Notes: generated from the letters alone by a model not told the origin. Numbered from the stretch's first letter, positions 32,448 through 44,880 are shown. The stretch is DNA of 64,000 bases from Plantago ovata (GCA_028274465.1 CM051457.1:99509982-99573981); one strand, 5' to 3'. Numbers and translations: made by a program.

Positions 32448-34556
32448 TGTAAGAAAATATGGTCAGATTTACACCTAGGGTACGCAACGGAATTTCAAAA
32501 TTTTCTTAACATGTAGGTTAATTGATCATGTATATAGCGTATATATTAAACACGTTAATCAGAAGACTTACAATACTCCAAAAGCAAGCACAGGTATCAA
32601 GTCTTCATAATAGTCCGGTGAATCTTCTCCTTCGTCGAAGTCGAAGATATCTGCAATACTTTGATTATCTGCAAGACAATAAAAGTTAGTTTCCAGCTCC
32701 TTGAACCTCAACCTTGGTATCCACGGATGAACAACTTATCGGAAAGAATGCTAGGATATTCTTTATGTGGCCAAGAAGATGGGGCGACAGTTTTCCTCCG
32801 GTGAGGGTGGCGCGCGCGTGGCTAGAGGAGAGATAGGGGAGAGCTTTTATTTTCTCTAAGAAAACTGGTAGAAAGAATGATCTTGAATCAACTGTGTTCA
32901 ACCATCGATCAAAATCGTATGAAAAGCTCTCTAATAGTCTACTATATATAGTAGTCAATAGAAGCCTAAAGAATAATCAATTAGACTTCATAAAGGAATA
33001 AGAATCTAATTTTATCGCACTAGGAAACCAATTCAAGTCTAGATTCATTCCCCATCAAATTAAAACTCAATCAGGAAAATCTAAATTATCCATTGACTTC
33101 TAATAAAGGAAGGAGTCGAACTCCTTCCCCTACTGCTGCTGCGCGCGGGCGCGTCCAAGGGTGGTCAGGTGGGTCCCGATTTTGGGACCCACTTATAATT
33201 CTAAGGCAATTCAAACTTCAAGTAGATTTTGCCCATGTGCATATATTAATTCTAAATTAACATATCCTTTTAAATCAAACCTCTATTATATTTCTAAAAT
33301 ATAATCTTTAATTGTATTTACATAAAATACAATTAATTAGCCAATTCAATTAATAATTCCAAATCATTAATTGAGCCACAAATTATTATAATTAATTCCA
33401 AATCAATTATAATTCATCAATCACAATTAATTCTAAATTAATTGCGATTCCATCTTCAAGGATATTCGGATAAGCTGAATCACCACATAGTGTGACCCAT
33501 AGGGCCTCATTGTATTAAGCAAGTCCTAGACTAGGCAAAATGGAATTCCTAGACGGTTCAATTTGCAATATTAATACATGAGGACGTGTGAGAGGTTTCT
33601 CAAAGCAAACTCTTTCGTTGTGAAGTCTATTGCGCTCAACGCGGCGATGGTAACGTCCCTTCATCTGACTGACTCGAATGCATCTAGGATCGATGAAGTG
33701 TCTATCCCAATAATACATCCACGAGCGTCTTCAGTGAGTTGCTTGGTGAATCCAATATCTATTATGACTATCATAATAATATTGATACGCTGGCCAGCGA
33801 TTTGACCAATCACAACTATGAACGACTATGAGCAGTGCTCTCCTGTGCTACACATGAGAGATGAATCCTTCACAGAAGCACTTATCATCCCCATTTGTAT
33901 GTACCCATAATCCTGGATCGTGTCTTGGGTCAACTGCTTATTCAGAGCTGACATCGATGGGTCCACCAAGGATATGGGGCAACAAATGTGATGATAAAGT
34001 CCTGTAAGTCCAAAGGACGACTGGTATCACTTCGACAACTTTCCGGTTCCCATAGACACTTCGGTGTAGAGTATACATCGATGGAAGTTTCCGGTGGGTA
34101 CTTCCATTGTTCGATAATCACCCTTCGAGCAACTATGCGGAGTTATGGGAACGTTTCTTGATTGTCCAACAATCCGTTCCGTGGCCGTGGGATCGGCTCA
34201 CACTTGCTCTAACAAGTATAACCTCCACGCATACTAGTATCAGTTGGTTCATTCAGACCCCTACATCCTAGATGAACCTCGACTAGGGAGAGTTTGGGAT
34301 AGATGATAACTCACACAGCTCCCACTATCTGTGTGATCGGTCATCTATCCGAGGGGACATGTTTAATATCAATACAGACAGGAATAGAGATATGACATGT
34401 TGTATGCCTGGTGTAATATAAATATGAAAGTGATACTCAATATTCAAACAACAAACATATATTATATTACGTTGACCTGTGTAATAGTACATATATGCCC
34501 TTAATAAGGACTGCATGCCCTTAATAAAGACTGTCTCTAGGACATATACACTATCA
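32448..34556 (-). repeat. copia-2 3' LTR
   Basis: A 2109-bp LTR, read on the - strand from TGATAGTG (34556) to TTCTTACA (32448). It is complete, which shows that copia-1 lost about 90 bases at its LTR end. It includes a CGCGCGGGCGCG tract near 33142 and a TATATA box near 32943. Confidence 0.88.
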
Positions 34557-34570
34557 ATCTCCCACTTGGA

Positions 34571-36511
34571 CTAGAGCCAGTCACCTTTATGTTTAATACC
34601 TAGATTAGCATAATGTCTTAAGTGGACATCCACTAATAAGACCTTGGTGAAAGGATCTGCCACGTTGTCCGTGGTTGAGACACGTTCTATACTAACTTCT
34701 CCTCTATCAATAATCTCACGTATAACGTGATACTTTCTAAGTACATGTTTGTTCTTGTTTGTAGATCTAGGCTCCTTGGCTTGAGCGACGGCGCCCGTGT
34801 TGTCACAATAAATCGTTATTGGACTAGGAGCAGGAACAACCCTCAATTCCTTCAAGAACTCTGAAATCCAGACAGCTTCTTTCGATGCTTTTGATGCAGC
34901 AATGTACTCGGCTTCTGTGGATGAGTCAGCAATCGTGGCTTGCTTAGAACTCTTCCAACAGATAGCTCCTCCGTTCAATTTGCATACGTATCCTGTCTGT
35001 GACTTAAAGTCATCAGGATCTGATTCAAATCCAGCGTCGACATAACCAGACATCTTTAATTCTGGTTCTCCACCAAACACCAAGAACATTTCCTTAGTCC
35101 GTCGAAGGTACTTAAGAATGTTCTTTACGACAGTCTAGTGAGGTACTCCTGGATTCTGTTGGTGTCGACAAGTGACACTAAGCGCATATGCCACATCTGG
35201 CCTTGTGCAATTCATTGCATACATTATAGACCCTACTGCCGAAGCATAGGGCACACGACTCACTGCCTTTCTTTCTTCATCAGTTTTAGGACTATCCTTA
35301 ACTGATAGCACGATCCCATGCCTAGCTGCGAGAAAGCCTCTCTTTGAGTCGTCCATCTTATAACGCTTCAGTATTTTGTCGATGTAGGTGGACTGTGTCA
35401 ATCCTAACATCCTCTTGGATCTATCTCTATAGATCTTTATCCCTAGGATGTAGTTCGCTTCACCCAATTCCTTCATTGAGAAGGTACTTGATAACCACAC
35501 TTTAGTCTCTTCTAGCATAGAGACATTGTTTCCCATGATCAAAATGTCATCAACATAAATGATCATGAAAACGACTCCAGTGTCGTTGTGCCTAGTGTAG
35601 ACACAGGGATCTTCTACGCTCCTGACGAAGTCAAACGATTTGATAGCTTCATCAAAGCGGATATTCCAGCTCCTAGACGCTTGCTTTAGCCCATAGATGG
35701 ATCTCTGTAATTTGCAAACACCAGTTGGCCTGGTTTTACTAATAAAACCTTCCGGTTGTACCATATTGACCTCTTCCTCAAGGTTGCCATTGAGGAAGGC
35801 AGTCTTTACATCCATCTGCCAGATCTCATAATCATAGTAGGCAGCTATCGCAAGTAGAATTCGAATAGACTTCAACTTTGCTACCGGTGAAAAGGTTTCA
35901 TCGTAATCGATGCTATACCTTTGCGTGTAGCCTTTCGCCACAAGTCTAGCCTTGTGCGTTTGTACCTTGCCTTCGGCATCTGTCTTTCATTTAAAGACCT
36001 ATTTGCACCCAATAGGTCTAACCCCTTGGGGCAAGTCTACCAAGCTCCAAACTTGGTTCAGGTACATGGAGTCCATTTCCAATTCCATGGCCTCTTGCCA
36101 TTTGTCTGAGTCAATATCATTTATTACCTCTTTGTAGGTCTCGGGGTCTTCCTGATCTGATAAGCCAACATCAAGTTCACTGATGTCTTCTATCATAAGG
36201 CTTTGCTTCTGAGGTCCTTTTGGGATCCTCTTCGACCTACGGAGCTCGACTGGTGCTTATGTCGGCGTTTCTGGTGCTTTTCTTTTCTGGCTTCGTGTAA
36301 CATGAACATTATCAGTGGGCACTGATGCAGCCGATCGCGTGCTGCGACCCCGTTCCCTTGCGGGAGGCTACTCTTGTGCAACTTGTTGCACAGGTTGATT
36401 GACAACGGGTTCTATTGGTGTGGTTTCAACTGTTGATCTAATCACAGGACTCCCACTGACTATGACATGCCTAGCAAGTGTCATATCATTACCCTTGTCT
36501 GCTTCGAAAGC
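34571..36511 (-). pseudogene. copia-2 pol, reverse transcriptase and RNase H
   Basis: On the - strand, 36511-36000 holds the linker and RT start, 35941-35135 the RT core and 35089-34571 the RNase H. The RT has WQMDVKTAFLNG, YGLKQASRSW, the catalytic YVDD in VFMIIYVDDILIMG, and LGIKIYRD. RNase H has SSTEAEYIAA and CDNTGAV. Stops or shifts occur near 35990 and 35135, where a TAG replaces a sense codon kept in copia-1. Each copy is broken at different places, so the damage happened after they separated. Confidence 0.9.
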
Positions 36512-37804
36512 TGATGAATGTGTATTTTACACTTTCATTTGAGTCTTTTTCACCTATTTTAGCTATCCTCTATGTTAATTTAGCTATATTTTAGTGCATT
36601 TTTTTAGAATAGTGTCACGTTTCCCTTTAGTTTTTATTTTACAGGTTTTGGTTGAAAAACGAGGATTTCCGGGCAATTATATTGAAGTTGACAAGGAATT
36701 GGTGTTCCAGAAGCCTATTTGGAGTATCTGAAGGTTTCCGGATAGGATTTGGAGTCTAGGGGTCGAATCTGGAGGTTAGAAGGCCACTAGAAGTCAGAAA
36801 CCGAGTCCGAAAAGGGAAAAAAAATCCAAAAACGCGTCGAAAACGCGGAATTCCGCGAATTTTACTCCCGGGCGAATCGCCCCACACCAGGCGAATCGCC
36901 CCGTGTGTGGGGCCCTTCGCCCCACACAAATTCGAAGCTTATATATAGTTGCTCAGTTTTTCTCCGAAATTCATACTTTTCCAGACCTATTCTCTCACCT
37001 TTCTCTGTAGTTTTAGGTAGGAACTTCCCAGAGCCTGTTCTGGGGGTTCATAGCTTAGGAGATACTTTTTCATAGCAATTTGGAGCTTGTAAGATCGCGA
37101 TTCTTCGGAGACTGACAACCTTCGGTAACATTGTATCTTACAGTTTATTCTACTTATTTTTATATATCTTTCAACATGTTTTCTTCTATGATTTCTGTTG
37201 ATTGCATGACAACTATGAGTAGCTAAACTTATCGTTGGTGGTAGTATGTGAATTCTTAGCGAAGGGTTGATAATCATGCTAATGGCTATATCGCGCATTA
37301 TACTCCGTGTTATTGCTTTATTTCGTTGATCAGGCGCAACCTATATCTTCGTATGTTGATTAATTATTAAGCACAATTGGACCCTTGTCGACCTATGCAT
37401 ATCTTTATCTTCGTAGTGTTGAATAATTACGGAACACAATTGGACAATAGTGTTTGACTTGTCAGTATCTATATCTTCGTAGTGTGTGATATTTACAACA
37501 GGACAATTGATTGATCAAAGATCTCCATGCAAGATCGAGGAATTTACGCATGATTATTAACCCGTTATGCTTTGAAGGATCATACTATCACCAATCTCCA
37601 TTATCTGTTAGAAAAACCTTTGCTATACCGTCTGCTGTTTTTATATTCTAAATTAGATTTGATAAAGCTAGTTATAGTCCTTAGAGAACGACACTCGAGG
37701 TCATTCTACTGCTACACTACGGTTTTCGTTGTAGTCGTGAATTGCCTTTGGCTAAATAACAAATTTATTTGATTGATCCAAAACTAACAATCCCGCGTTC
37801 ATCA
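36512..37804 (+). repeat. 5' LTR of element A
   Basis: A 1293-bp LTR runs from TGATGAATG to CGTTCATCA. It is about 20 bp shorter than the 3' LTR, mainly because one palindromic unit in the array at 36866-36935 is missing. It contains CGCGGAATTCCGCG near 36845 and the AGAGAACGACACTCG block near 37682. Confidence 0.9.
36866..36948 (+). promoter_or_regulatory. palindrome array and TATA box in the element A LTR
   Basis: GGGCGAATCGCCC-like units and GGGGCCCTTCGCCCC lie directly upstream of TATATATAG (36940-36948). This is the likely Pol II promoter. Equivalent promoters are at 14197-14264, about 21172-21275 (- strand) and 59404-59505, with different numbers and sequences of palindromic units. Confidence 0.65.
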
Positions 37805-37807
37805 AAT

Positions 37808-37826
37808 TGGCGCCGCTGCCGGGGAC
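37808..37826 (+). other. primer-binding site of element A
   Basis: TGGCGCCGCTGCCGGGGAC begins 3 bases after the 5' LTR. It is the Athila/Tat-type PBS, the same class as in element N. About 230 bases of non-coding leader follow before the gag ATG. Confidence 0.85.
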
Positions 37827-38056
37827 TATACTCCTTTTTTCTGTTTAATTTGTTTATATTTTCAGCATTCGATTCCTAATTCTATTAGTTTTACTTTTCC
37901 TTTTTAATTTCTCTCTGATACTACTTTCCTAGTCTGTTTCTAATTCTCCTTTCCTAGCCTTAGTAGTATTCGATATCTAGAAATATTCTCGATTTTCGAA
38001 ATTTCTAACGAGGCTAATTTTCAGTTTTGAGTTACTCCTGATACAGATTTCCAGGT

Positions 38057-38876
38057 ATGACGACCTTAAAAGCCCGCTTGACACCTACGTTCTCGCAAGT
38101 CAGGAGGGGGTCAGCTATATACTTGGAAGAAGAGTTATCGGGGTATGAGGTAACAAGCTCCATAGTGAGAAGGATACCGAGGTTCGAAGATGGAGAGGAT
38201 ATGAATCCGATAAGCTTCATCAGGTCCTATGAAGAGGAAATAGCAAAAGTTCCAGCAAAGGGGTTCACCGAGGATCAATTATGCAGGAAATTATTTCCTT
38301 TTGCTTTGGGATATGAACCGAGGATATGGATAGCGAGGTTAGCACCAGGATCACTAGGGACCTGGAGCCAAGTAGTAGAGGAGTTCTTGGCACGTTTCAT
38401 GCCTTACCATGAGACGATTGCACTACGGAATCGGATCGAACACTTCAAGCAAGGAGAATACGAGCGGTTCTGTGACACCTATGAACGTTTTGAGCTGTAT
38501 AAACGTGAGTGCCCTCACCACCGTTTCGACGATGGGGAGCTGATTTGGTTTTTTGTTGGAGGACTACGTGATGAAGTTAGGCTTCAAGTGGATGGGATGT
38601 GTGGAGGTTTAGAAGAATGTACAGTTGAAGAGGCAGTGAAGGTCTTTCAAAAGTACGCCAATGGATCTGCACAATCCGAGAAAATAATGTCGAATGAAGT
38701 CACCAACATATACTCAAATCAAGACGAAACTGACGGGTTATACGAAGGATATTCTGAGGACGAAGACATCAGTGAGGAGGAGGAACTTGCGTTTTACGCA
38801 GGGATTAAAGCCATTGAGAGTGTTTTCGAGATAGCACACGCAGGGCAAGCTGAGAACAATCTCGCATCGAGAAGGC
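38057..38876 (+). pseudogene. element A gag, N-terminal part
   Basis: Starts at ATG 38057. Residues about 30-215 are an Athila-type gag core: the FVGGL and CPHHRFDDGEL segments parallel those of element N, and VDGMCGG follows. The next part is acidic (about residues 225-260). The reading is cut at 38876 by the Sirevirus, within the duplicated AAGGC. The downstream half resumes at 53247 in a different frame, so there is a one-base frame conflict at or before the insertion point in addition to the interruption. Confidence 0.85.
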
Positions 38877-40519
38877 TGTTGGTCCCTTTAAACAACAAGA
38901 AAAGACTAGAGGGGGGGGTGAATAGTCTTTTCAAACTTACGTCGTTTAAAAACTTTCTCAGCAAGTACTTATTACTTTTCAGTAATGAGTTTGCTGATAC
39001 TTAACTTTCTCAGCAAGCGTAAGTTACTTTACAGTAGCTTGGTTTGCTGATACTTAAAATCAGAGAGCGGAAGTCTTTGAAACAATAAGTGCTCTTTCAG
39101 CAAGTAAAGGGTTTCAGCAAGTGAAGTGAGTGACTGTGTACAAACAGATATAATTTGCTGAAAGCTAAATGCAGTAAGTAAATCACACAAACACTTTTAT
39201 AGTGGTATCTGAGAGTGGCGTAATCTCTCAACTAATCCACTTCGTCCTTTCTAGGACTGAATCCACTATGATATGATTGAGGTTCCTTACAATCTCCTAT
39301 CTAAAGCGATTCAACAGAAACCAAAGCACACTTGCTTTGTCTCCAACCTAAACTAGAGAACTCAACCTTGTTCTCCACCAAACTTGGTACTTTTAATCAG
39401 CAAAAATTTGCTCGATTAAGTTCCCCCTGAATATCACGCTTGAAAGGGTGTATTTTCAGTTAGAGAGTTTTGGGGTGAGATAACTTAATTATAACTTATT
39501 CAGTTACAACAAGTAATCTAAGAAACACAACTTGGAATACTTTGCAGTAAACAAGTTTGATTGTTTCTGGTGTCAAGACTTGTTCTTGTTCGAAAGAAAG
39601 AACACTTAACTAATTTCTTAGTAGAGTTTGTTCTACTTCTTCACAAGTAGCTTTTTCAAGCTTTTAAGTCTTGGAACGGATCAATGGCAGTTATAGAGAG
39701 TTTGAAGGTATGTGAGTTTAAGCACAAGTGAGAGTTTGATCACGTTGTTGACACACTTCAACTCTTTGCCGGATGACCTCTATTTATAGTGCAAGTAAGG
39801 AGCCGTTTGAATTTCAAATCCTAAGGCTTTTGTTCCTTAACATGTCACTATCTTGCTTTTGTACTTTCAGCAACGACTTTGTTTGTCTTCTAGTCTTCAT
39901 GTCCTTCGCGTGCATGCTTTGCATTAAATGCACATTTGAATAGAATTCAAACAGTAACATTGGAGCGCAAATTCTCGTACATTCAGCAAGAGGTCACATA
40001 TGTTCATCAGCAAGTGGTCAGTCTCAGTTTCAGCAAGCACAACCTACTCTGTCTTTCAGATTTTCACTTATGCAATGTTGTTGCTGAAGTTTCCACTTTC
40101 TGAGCAACACGTGCCTTACCAGTCTTCAGCAATCTTCAAGTCTTCAAGTCTTCGAAATCTTCAAGTCTTCAGATCTTCAAAAAGTCTTCAAGATTCTGAG
40201 CGGTTTCTTATTTGCTTCAATAATTTGTTTGTAATAAACAAAATATATCTTCAGCAAATGCTTCAATAGGTTATTTTCTTTTCAGAAAATAAGATACATT
40301 AAAGCTAAGCATCAATAAGATATTTTCTTTTCAGAAAATAAAATACATCATACGCAAAAGAAATAACTTATCTAACACCTAACTAAGTCATCAGCAAACG
40401 TTCCTCTTTTACAATGTCCTTAAAATTCTAAATTCCTATGGACCTTAAGAGTACTAGTTACTGGACTTTCCTTAATTTAGCATGGTTAATTGCTCATCAA
40501 AATTACAAGTTTCCTAACA
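38877..40519 (-). repeat. 3' LTR of the Sirevirus-like element
   Basis: A 1643-bp LTR, on the - strand from TGTTAGGAAAC (40519) to GGGACCAACA (38877). The end region (38955-39060) has two successive hairpin-capable units framed by TCAGCAA and TTGCTGA. Many copies of this motif are spread over the LTR. Confidence 0.93.
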
Positions 40520-40537
40520 AATTTCCCCCTTTTTGAT
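40520..40537 (-). other. polypurine tract of the Sirevirus-like element
   Basis: On the - strand ATCAAAAAGGGGGAAATT directly precedes the TGTTAGG start of the 3' LTR. Confidence 0.85.
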
Positions 40538-40781
40538 GTTAGCAATCCATGGCTAAATTAATTGTTACCCTTTTTGAGGTTTCTGATGTTGAATAAATCA
40601 GTTGATTAATGCAAGCATACTTGAATAATTAAACAGTAAGCATAAGTAAGTTGCATAATCAAAAACCAATAAGAGTCAAAAGATTTCATTGATGATAGTT
40701 ATCATTCAGAAGTTTACATGAAAAAGCAAAGATAACATAGAATCAGCAAACAAAAACTTTAACAAAAACTATTGCAGGGAC

Positions 40782-43700
40782 TTAAGCTCTTTCATAGGAT
40801 TTTCTCAAAATCTCTCTTACACTCTTCTCAGCAAGTGCAGTGAATTCAACACAATCCTTCTCGTAGTTTTCCAGAAGCCTACGGACTTGTAGTTGAAGAA
40901 TTCTTGCATTTTTGCAGGCAGTATGATGATGCTTTTCAGCATTCATTTCCATGTAAGTAATTACCCACAAATGCATGCCCCAATTGCTGGTATGGAGAAG
41001 TTGTGTATCTGAAATGCTTTTCGGATGAATCTTTCTTAACCAGAGAAGATCTTCTTCTTGATCCTTAGCAGTGAGATAGAAGTACTCATAAGGAATCAAT
41101 CCAAGTTTCTTCTTAGGTTTCTTTGTTACCGGGTCAGTGTAGTAAGCAATGCCAGGTGGTTTGATCAGATTTGGTTCTTGCTTGTATGTCTTACCAATGG
41201 CAACTCTTCTTACATAGACCTCTAGATTCAACCATTTCCCAGCAACATTTCTTGGGAGGGATTCTTCCCTTTGATTTCTTTGGACCTTGAGTTCAATCCA
41301 TTTGAACATTTGATTCAAAATGGCTGTAGGAAAGAACTCATTTACCAGCAAGTCTTCCAGCTTTAAAATCCAGCAACCATGAATGTTTCTGATTACATTC
41401 TGAGTGGTTTCCTCATTGCTGGTCTTTGTATATTCGATGCCGGAGCCAATAGCAATGCTGGCCAGCCTTTTCTCTTCCTGTCTTTGCCTTCTTCTTCTTG
41501 TTTTAGCATTGTCTTGATCTCTTGCTGAAGAGTCAGACAAGAAATGCTTTGAGTGGCCAGACGGAGTTATGGCTGTTAAGGGTCTAGCTCTTATGGCTTG
41601 AGCTATTGTTTGATTGTCATCATCTTCTTCATCATCTTCATTCAGATTGTGATGACTTTCAGTATGACAGAAATCTTGAGTTTCAGCAGAGGTTTTTCTC
41701 TTTTTGGTACTTGCTGAATTTAACTCAGATTCTGCTTGTCTTTTAGAACTTTGCTCTTTTTCAGCAAGAGGTTCTATTGGAAGTGGCACATCAACAGAAG
41801 GAGCAGGAGGGGATTGGTTTCTCTTTCTATTATTCTTCTTTTCCCCCTTAGACATGGATTGCAACATCGGAGTGATGTGCAGAGAATAAAACTCATTGCA
41901 ATTTTCAGCAAGAGTGTTGAGACTGTTATACTTCATGATGATTGCTTGTTGGTCAGAGTTCATTGTTGACAACTCTTTTTGAATATTCATCATGTTCTCT
42001 TCATGTCTTTTCTCTGTTGCGGCCTTCTCATCCATAATATTCTGAGCCTTGACAAGAGCATTCTTTGCAAGCTTGAGCGCCTGACTTACATCTTCTTCAT
42101 AGCTCTTGTGATAAAGACTGATGTCTCTCTGAGCTATTGTCAAAGTTGTAGTGCGTCTCAGCACTGTAGCCAATATCTTTCCAATGTCAAGTGGGCTCTC
42201 AGCAAGCAATGCCTCATCTTCAGCTTTGCAGGCATCATGGACTTGCTTTAGTGCTAGAATTCTGGGAGTAAACTCCTCAACTCTTGGGAACGGCACTAAA
42301 TGAGGTGTTAAGGAATGAACCTTAATTTCGGAAGCAAACTGATCATCACGCGTCAACAATTCTGCTCTTAGACCATCGTCTAAATCATTGATGTAATCAG
42401 GAGGAGGAATCTGAACAATTTTTGGGTCTCGCTTGGATTGTTCATCCTCATTTTCTGACAAGTCGTCATCATCCTCAGATTCATCAAGTTGAGAAACTTT
42501 AGAACCTTTATCAGTAGCTTCACTTCCTTTTTGTTGAGTGGTTGCTGATGGCAACGCTTCAGACTCAACGACTGGAGTTTCACCAGTAGATAGTTGTTTC
42601 AATTGAGTTTGGGGCTCAATTACTGGAGTTTCGCCAGTAGTTAGTTTTAATTGAGTAGTTGCTGAAGGCAACGTTTGAGACTCAACGACTGGAGTTTCGC
42701 CAGTAGTAAGTGGAAGGGATGGAACTTCCTTAGATTTTGGTCTTGAAGATTCACCAATTTCCAGATCCTGCGTATGCCTTGCATGGATCACGAGACTGTT
42801 TTGTAGAGCTCGTTGGTAATCTTCATCTTCTTCATCCTCATCTTCAAGGTTTTCTTCAGTAACCTTGGCATCAGAAACTGGACTTTGCCATTTTTCAAGG
42901 CAGCCCTTTTTCTGGCGTATTCTTCTTCAGTATCAGCACCTTGCACAGGTGCTTGATTTTCAGCAGCAGCAGGAGGAGGTTGAGATTCTTGCTGAGATTG
43001 CTGTTGTTCAGCTTGCTGATTGTCAGATTGAGTATTTTCAGCAACTGTTAACTTCAATCCACCAGCACCAGGACTTGGACCTTGATTGTCATCATCGTCA
43101 TCTTTCTTGTCCTTAGAATCTTTCCCTTCATCATCACTGGGATCAGTGGGAATGTTCTCATCTTCTTCTTCTTCTTCATCATCTGTCAGAATGACTAGCT
43201 CAACGTGCTTATACAAAGCAACACTTGTCACTTCCTCTTCCTCAGATAGTTTGTGGGGATCAGCCACCACATGAACAAAAAGACCTTTGAGCATCACAGC
43301 TTGTTCAGCTGGAGAGGCACTCTTAAATTTGGCCTTCATATTCTCTCTGATTTGAGCAATCAGATTGGAGCTCATTTGCTGAGAATATGTCATTTCTTCA
43401 GGAAGGATGGAGTGGACAAATGTTTCGAGCTTTAATAGTGAAGTTCTCTTTTTCTCATTTGAGAGATGAAGGTGAAGATCTGAGAAGTCCATTCTCCTGT
43501 ACCTTTGCCAGTTGCTGACGGACTTAGCAACTCTTGACAAAGTTGTCCTCTTGAAGTTCAAGTAAAGTTCTTCAGAACTTACTTGCTGATCTTCAGTGAT
43601 GAGTACCACTTCAGTGGTCTCCTTTTGAGCCTGAAAAAGAATATTATTTAGATCAGGATTGGTTTGGAGAATTGTTTTAGAGTTTAAATCTGAAACATGA

Positions 43701-43924
43701 TTTACCTGCTGAGAGTCAGCAAGCTCATGTAGTACAATTTCCATTCCATGAGGAGCTTGAGTAGCATCCTCCAATTGTTCATCCTGAAATAAATTATAAT
43801 TAGACACAAGTACTAAGCTGTCAAACTTAGTTTTTATACCAAAATTATTAACTACCTGCTGAGCAGGGAGTGTTGGTTCTGGTGCAGAGGCTTCACCAAC
43901 CATCTGACTTGCATCTTGAGAAGT
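40782..43924 (-). pseudogene. post-pol gene of the Sirevirus-like element, main part
   Basis: Two - strand frames, 43924-42788 and 42791-40782, are one gene broken by a frameshift near 42890 at an A-run. The second frame stays open upstream across an acidic segment, and its apparent start is not an ATG. The first part is Gln- and Asp/Glu-rich. Residues about 28-90 of the second part hold three copies of a TGETPVVES unit. Then come an acidic stretch, a long charged helical region, basic KKNNRKRNQ and RRRRQRQEEKR clusters, and a more globular C-terminus ending REILRKSYERA. I see no signal peptide, membrane span or cleavage site, so an envelope role is not supported. Function is unknown; nuclear or nucleic-acid binding is possible from the basic clusters. 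Confidence 0.7.
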
Positions 43925-43999
43925 CTGTAGAGAAAGAATAATTTTAGCAAAAGAACAATTTTCAGAATTTGAAGTTTTACTGATGGTTGAATTAACTAC
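43631..43999 (-). other. three intron-like blocks in the post-pol gene
   Basis: On the - strand three blocks start after CAGCAG with GTAGTTAAT, GTAGTTAAT or GTAAATCAT and end in TTTCTCTACAG, ATTTATTTCAG or TTTTTCAG: 43999-43925 (75 nt), 43855-43784 (72 nt) and 43705-43631 (75 nt). They are separated by exon-like blocks of 69 and 78 nt that each end in CTCAGCAG. The last two blocks have open reading through them; the first begins with an in-frame TAG. They look like short, phase-equivalent introns or tandem exon-intron modules. Confidence 0.5.
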
Positions 44000-44880
44000 C
44001 TGCTGAGGAAGACAGGTTGTGGCTCAGTCCTTTCAGCATTAACAGTTTCTTCAGCTTCTGGGACTGTTTCTTCAGCAGACTTCTGATTTTGCTCTATCTG
44101 AGAAAGCTGTGCGGTTTCAGCAATCTCCCTTGTCTCTGAAATGACAAGTTGAGCAGAAGCATCTTGACCTTTAAGCTCACTGCTTGTCATGAAGAGATCA
44201 ATTGACTTGTTGGAAGATTCTTCAATTTCCAACTCCATTTGTTTACTTAAATCTTCCAGTACAAGCTGGACTTTGTCAATTGATGTCTTGGGTGAACTTG
44301 GGCCAGTATTCTCAGCATCAAGAGATGCGTCTTTGAATAATGCTTCTTGAGTTTCAGCAACTTCAGGAACTGGAACCATTGCTATTTCAGCAACTGGTCC
44401 ATCAGCAAGCTGGGTTTCAGCAACTTGATGAGTTGCTTGTTCAGCAACCATCTTTTCAGCAGCATCAGCAAGTGCCTCTCTTTGCAGATCAGCAGCAATG
44501 TCACTTGCTGGTTCCAAAGTTGGATCATCTAAATTATCTACAATGTAGATATCTGGGACTTGGGCAGGAATTCATTTCCACTGCCTTGTGGTCTATTCTC
44601 AGTAGAGTTATCAACGTTAAGTTGATTGTTGAAGGCTTCCGCAAACACTTCAACATTGCTGATATATGTTTCAGTAATTACTTCAGCAACATCTACTGGC
44701 AAATGCGTTTCAGCATTTGTTGGGAATTGACTGAGGAGTCTTGGACATCAGGGACTGACTGAGAAGCCAGTGTCTTCTTTCTTTTGTTGCTTGTCCGTTC
44801 CTCTTAGGTACGGGATTTGCTGATGACGCTGACAGTCTGAGTGTCATCATCAGCTTTCCTCTTTTTCTTTTAGATTTTCT
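44000..44880 (-). pseudogene. post-pol gene of the Sirevirus-like element, upstream part
   Basis: The open frame 44517-43996 is rich in Ala, Glu and Gln with AETQ-like repeats (the TTGCTGAAAC motif translated). It can be followed upstream through DIYIVDNLDDPTLEPAS to about 44570. Further up, basic KRKRK-containing sequence adjoins the assembly gap. The frame must shift once near 44010 for the last codons to match the Pro-Gln-Gln pattern that ends the other exon-like blocks. The true start is in or beyond the gap. Confidence 0.6.

Larger units (their letters stand above)
32448..36511 (-). mobile_element. second copia copy (copia-2), 3' half
   Basis: Same family as copia-1, opposite strand. 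It holds the complete 3' LTR, polypurine tract, RNase H, RT and the end of the integrase linker. It is inserted in a Sirevirus gag start at its LTR end and is cut at 36511 by element A sequence, so integrase, protease, gag and 5' LTR are missing. It serves as an empty-site reference for element N and the TR-GAG element. Confidence 0.9.

Noticed and set aside
35921-36137. Two + strand ORFs opposite copia-2 RT
   Set aside because: Shadows of the - strand RT; the same shadows occur opposite copia-1 at 7744-7960.
40782-44570. Envelope-like gene label for the Sirevirus post-pol ORFs
   Set aside because: No signal peptide, transmembrane span or furin-like site is visible; left as unknown.
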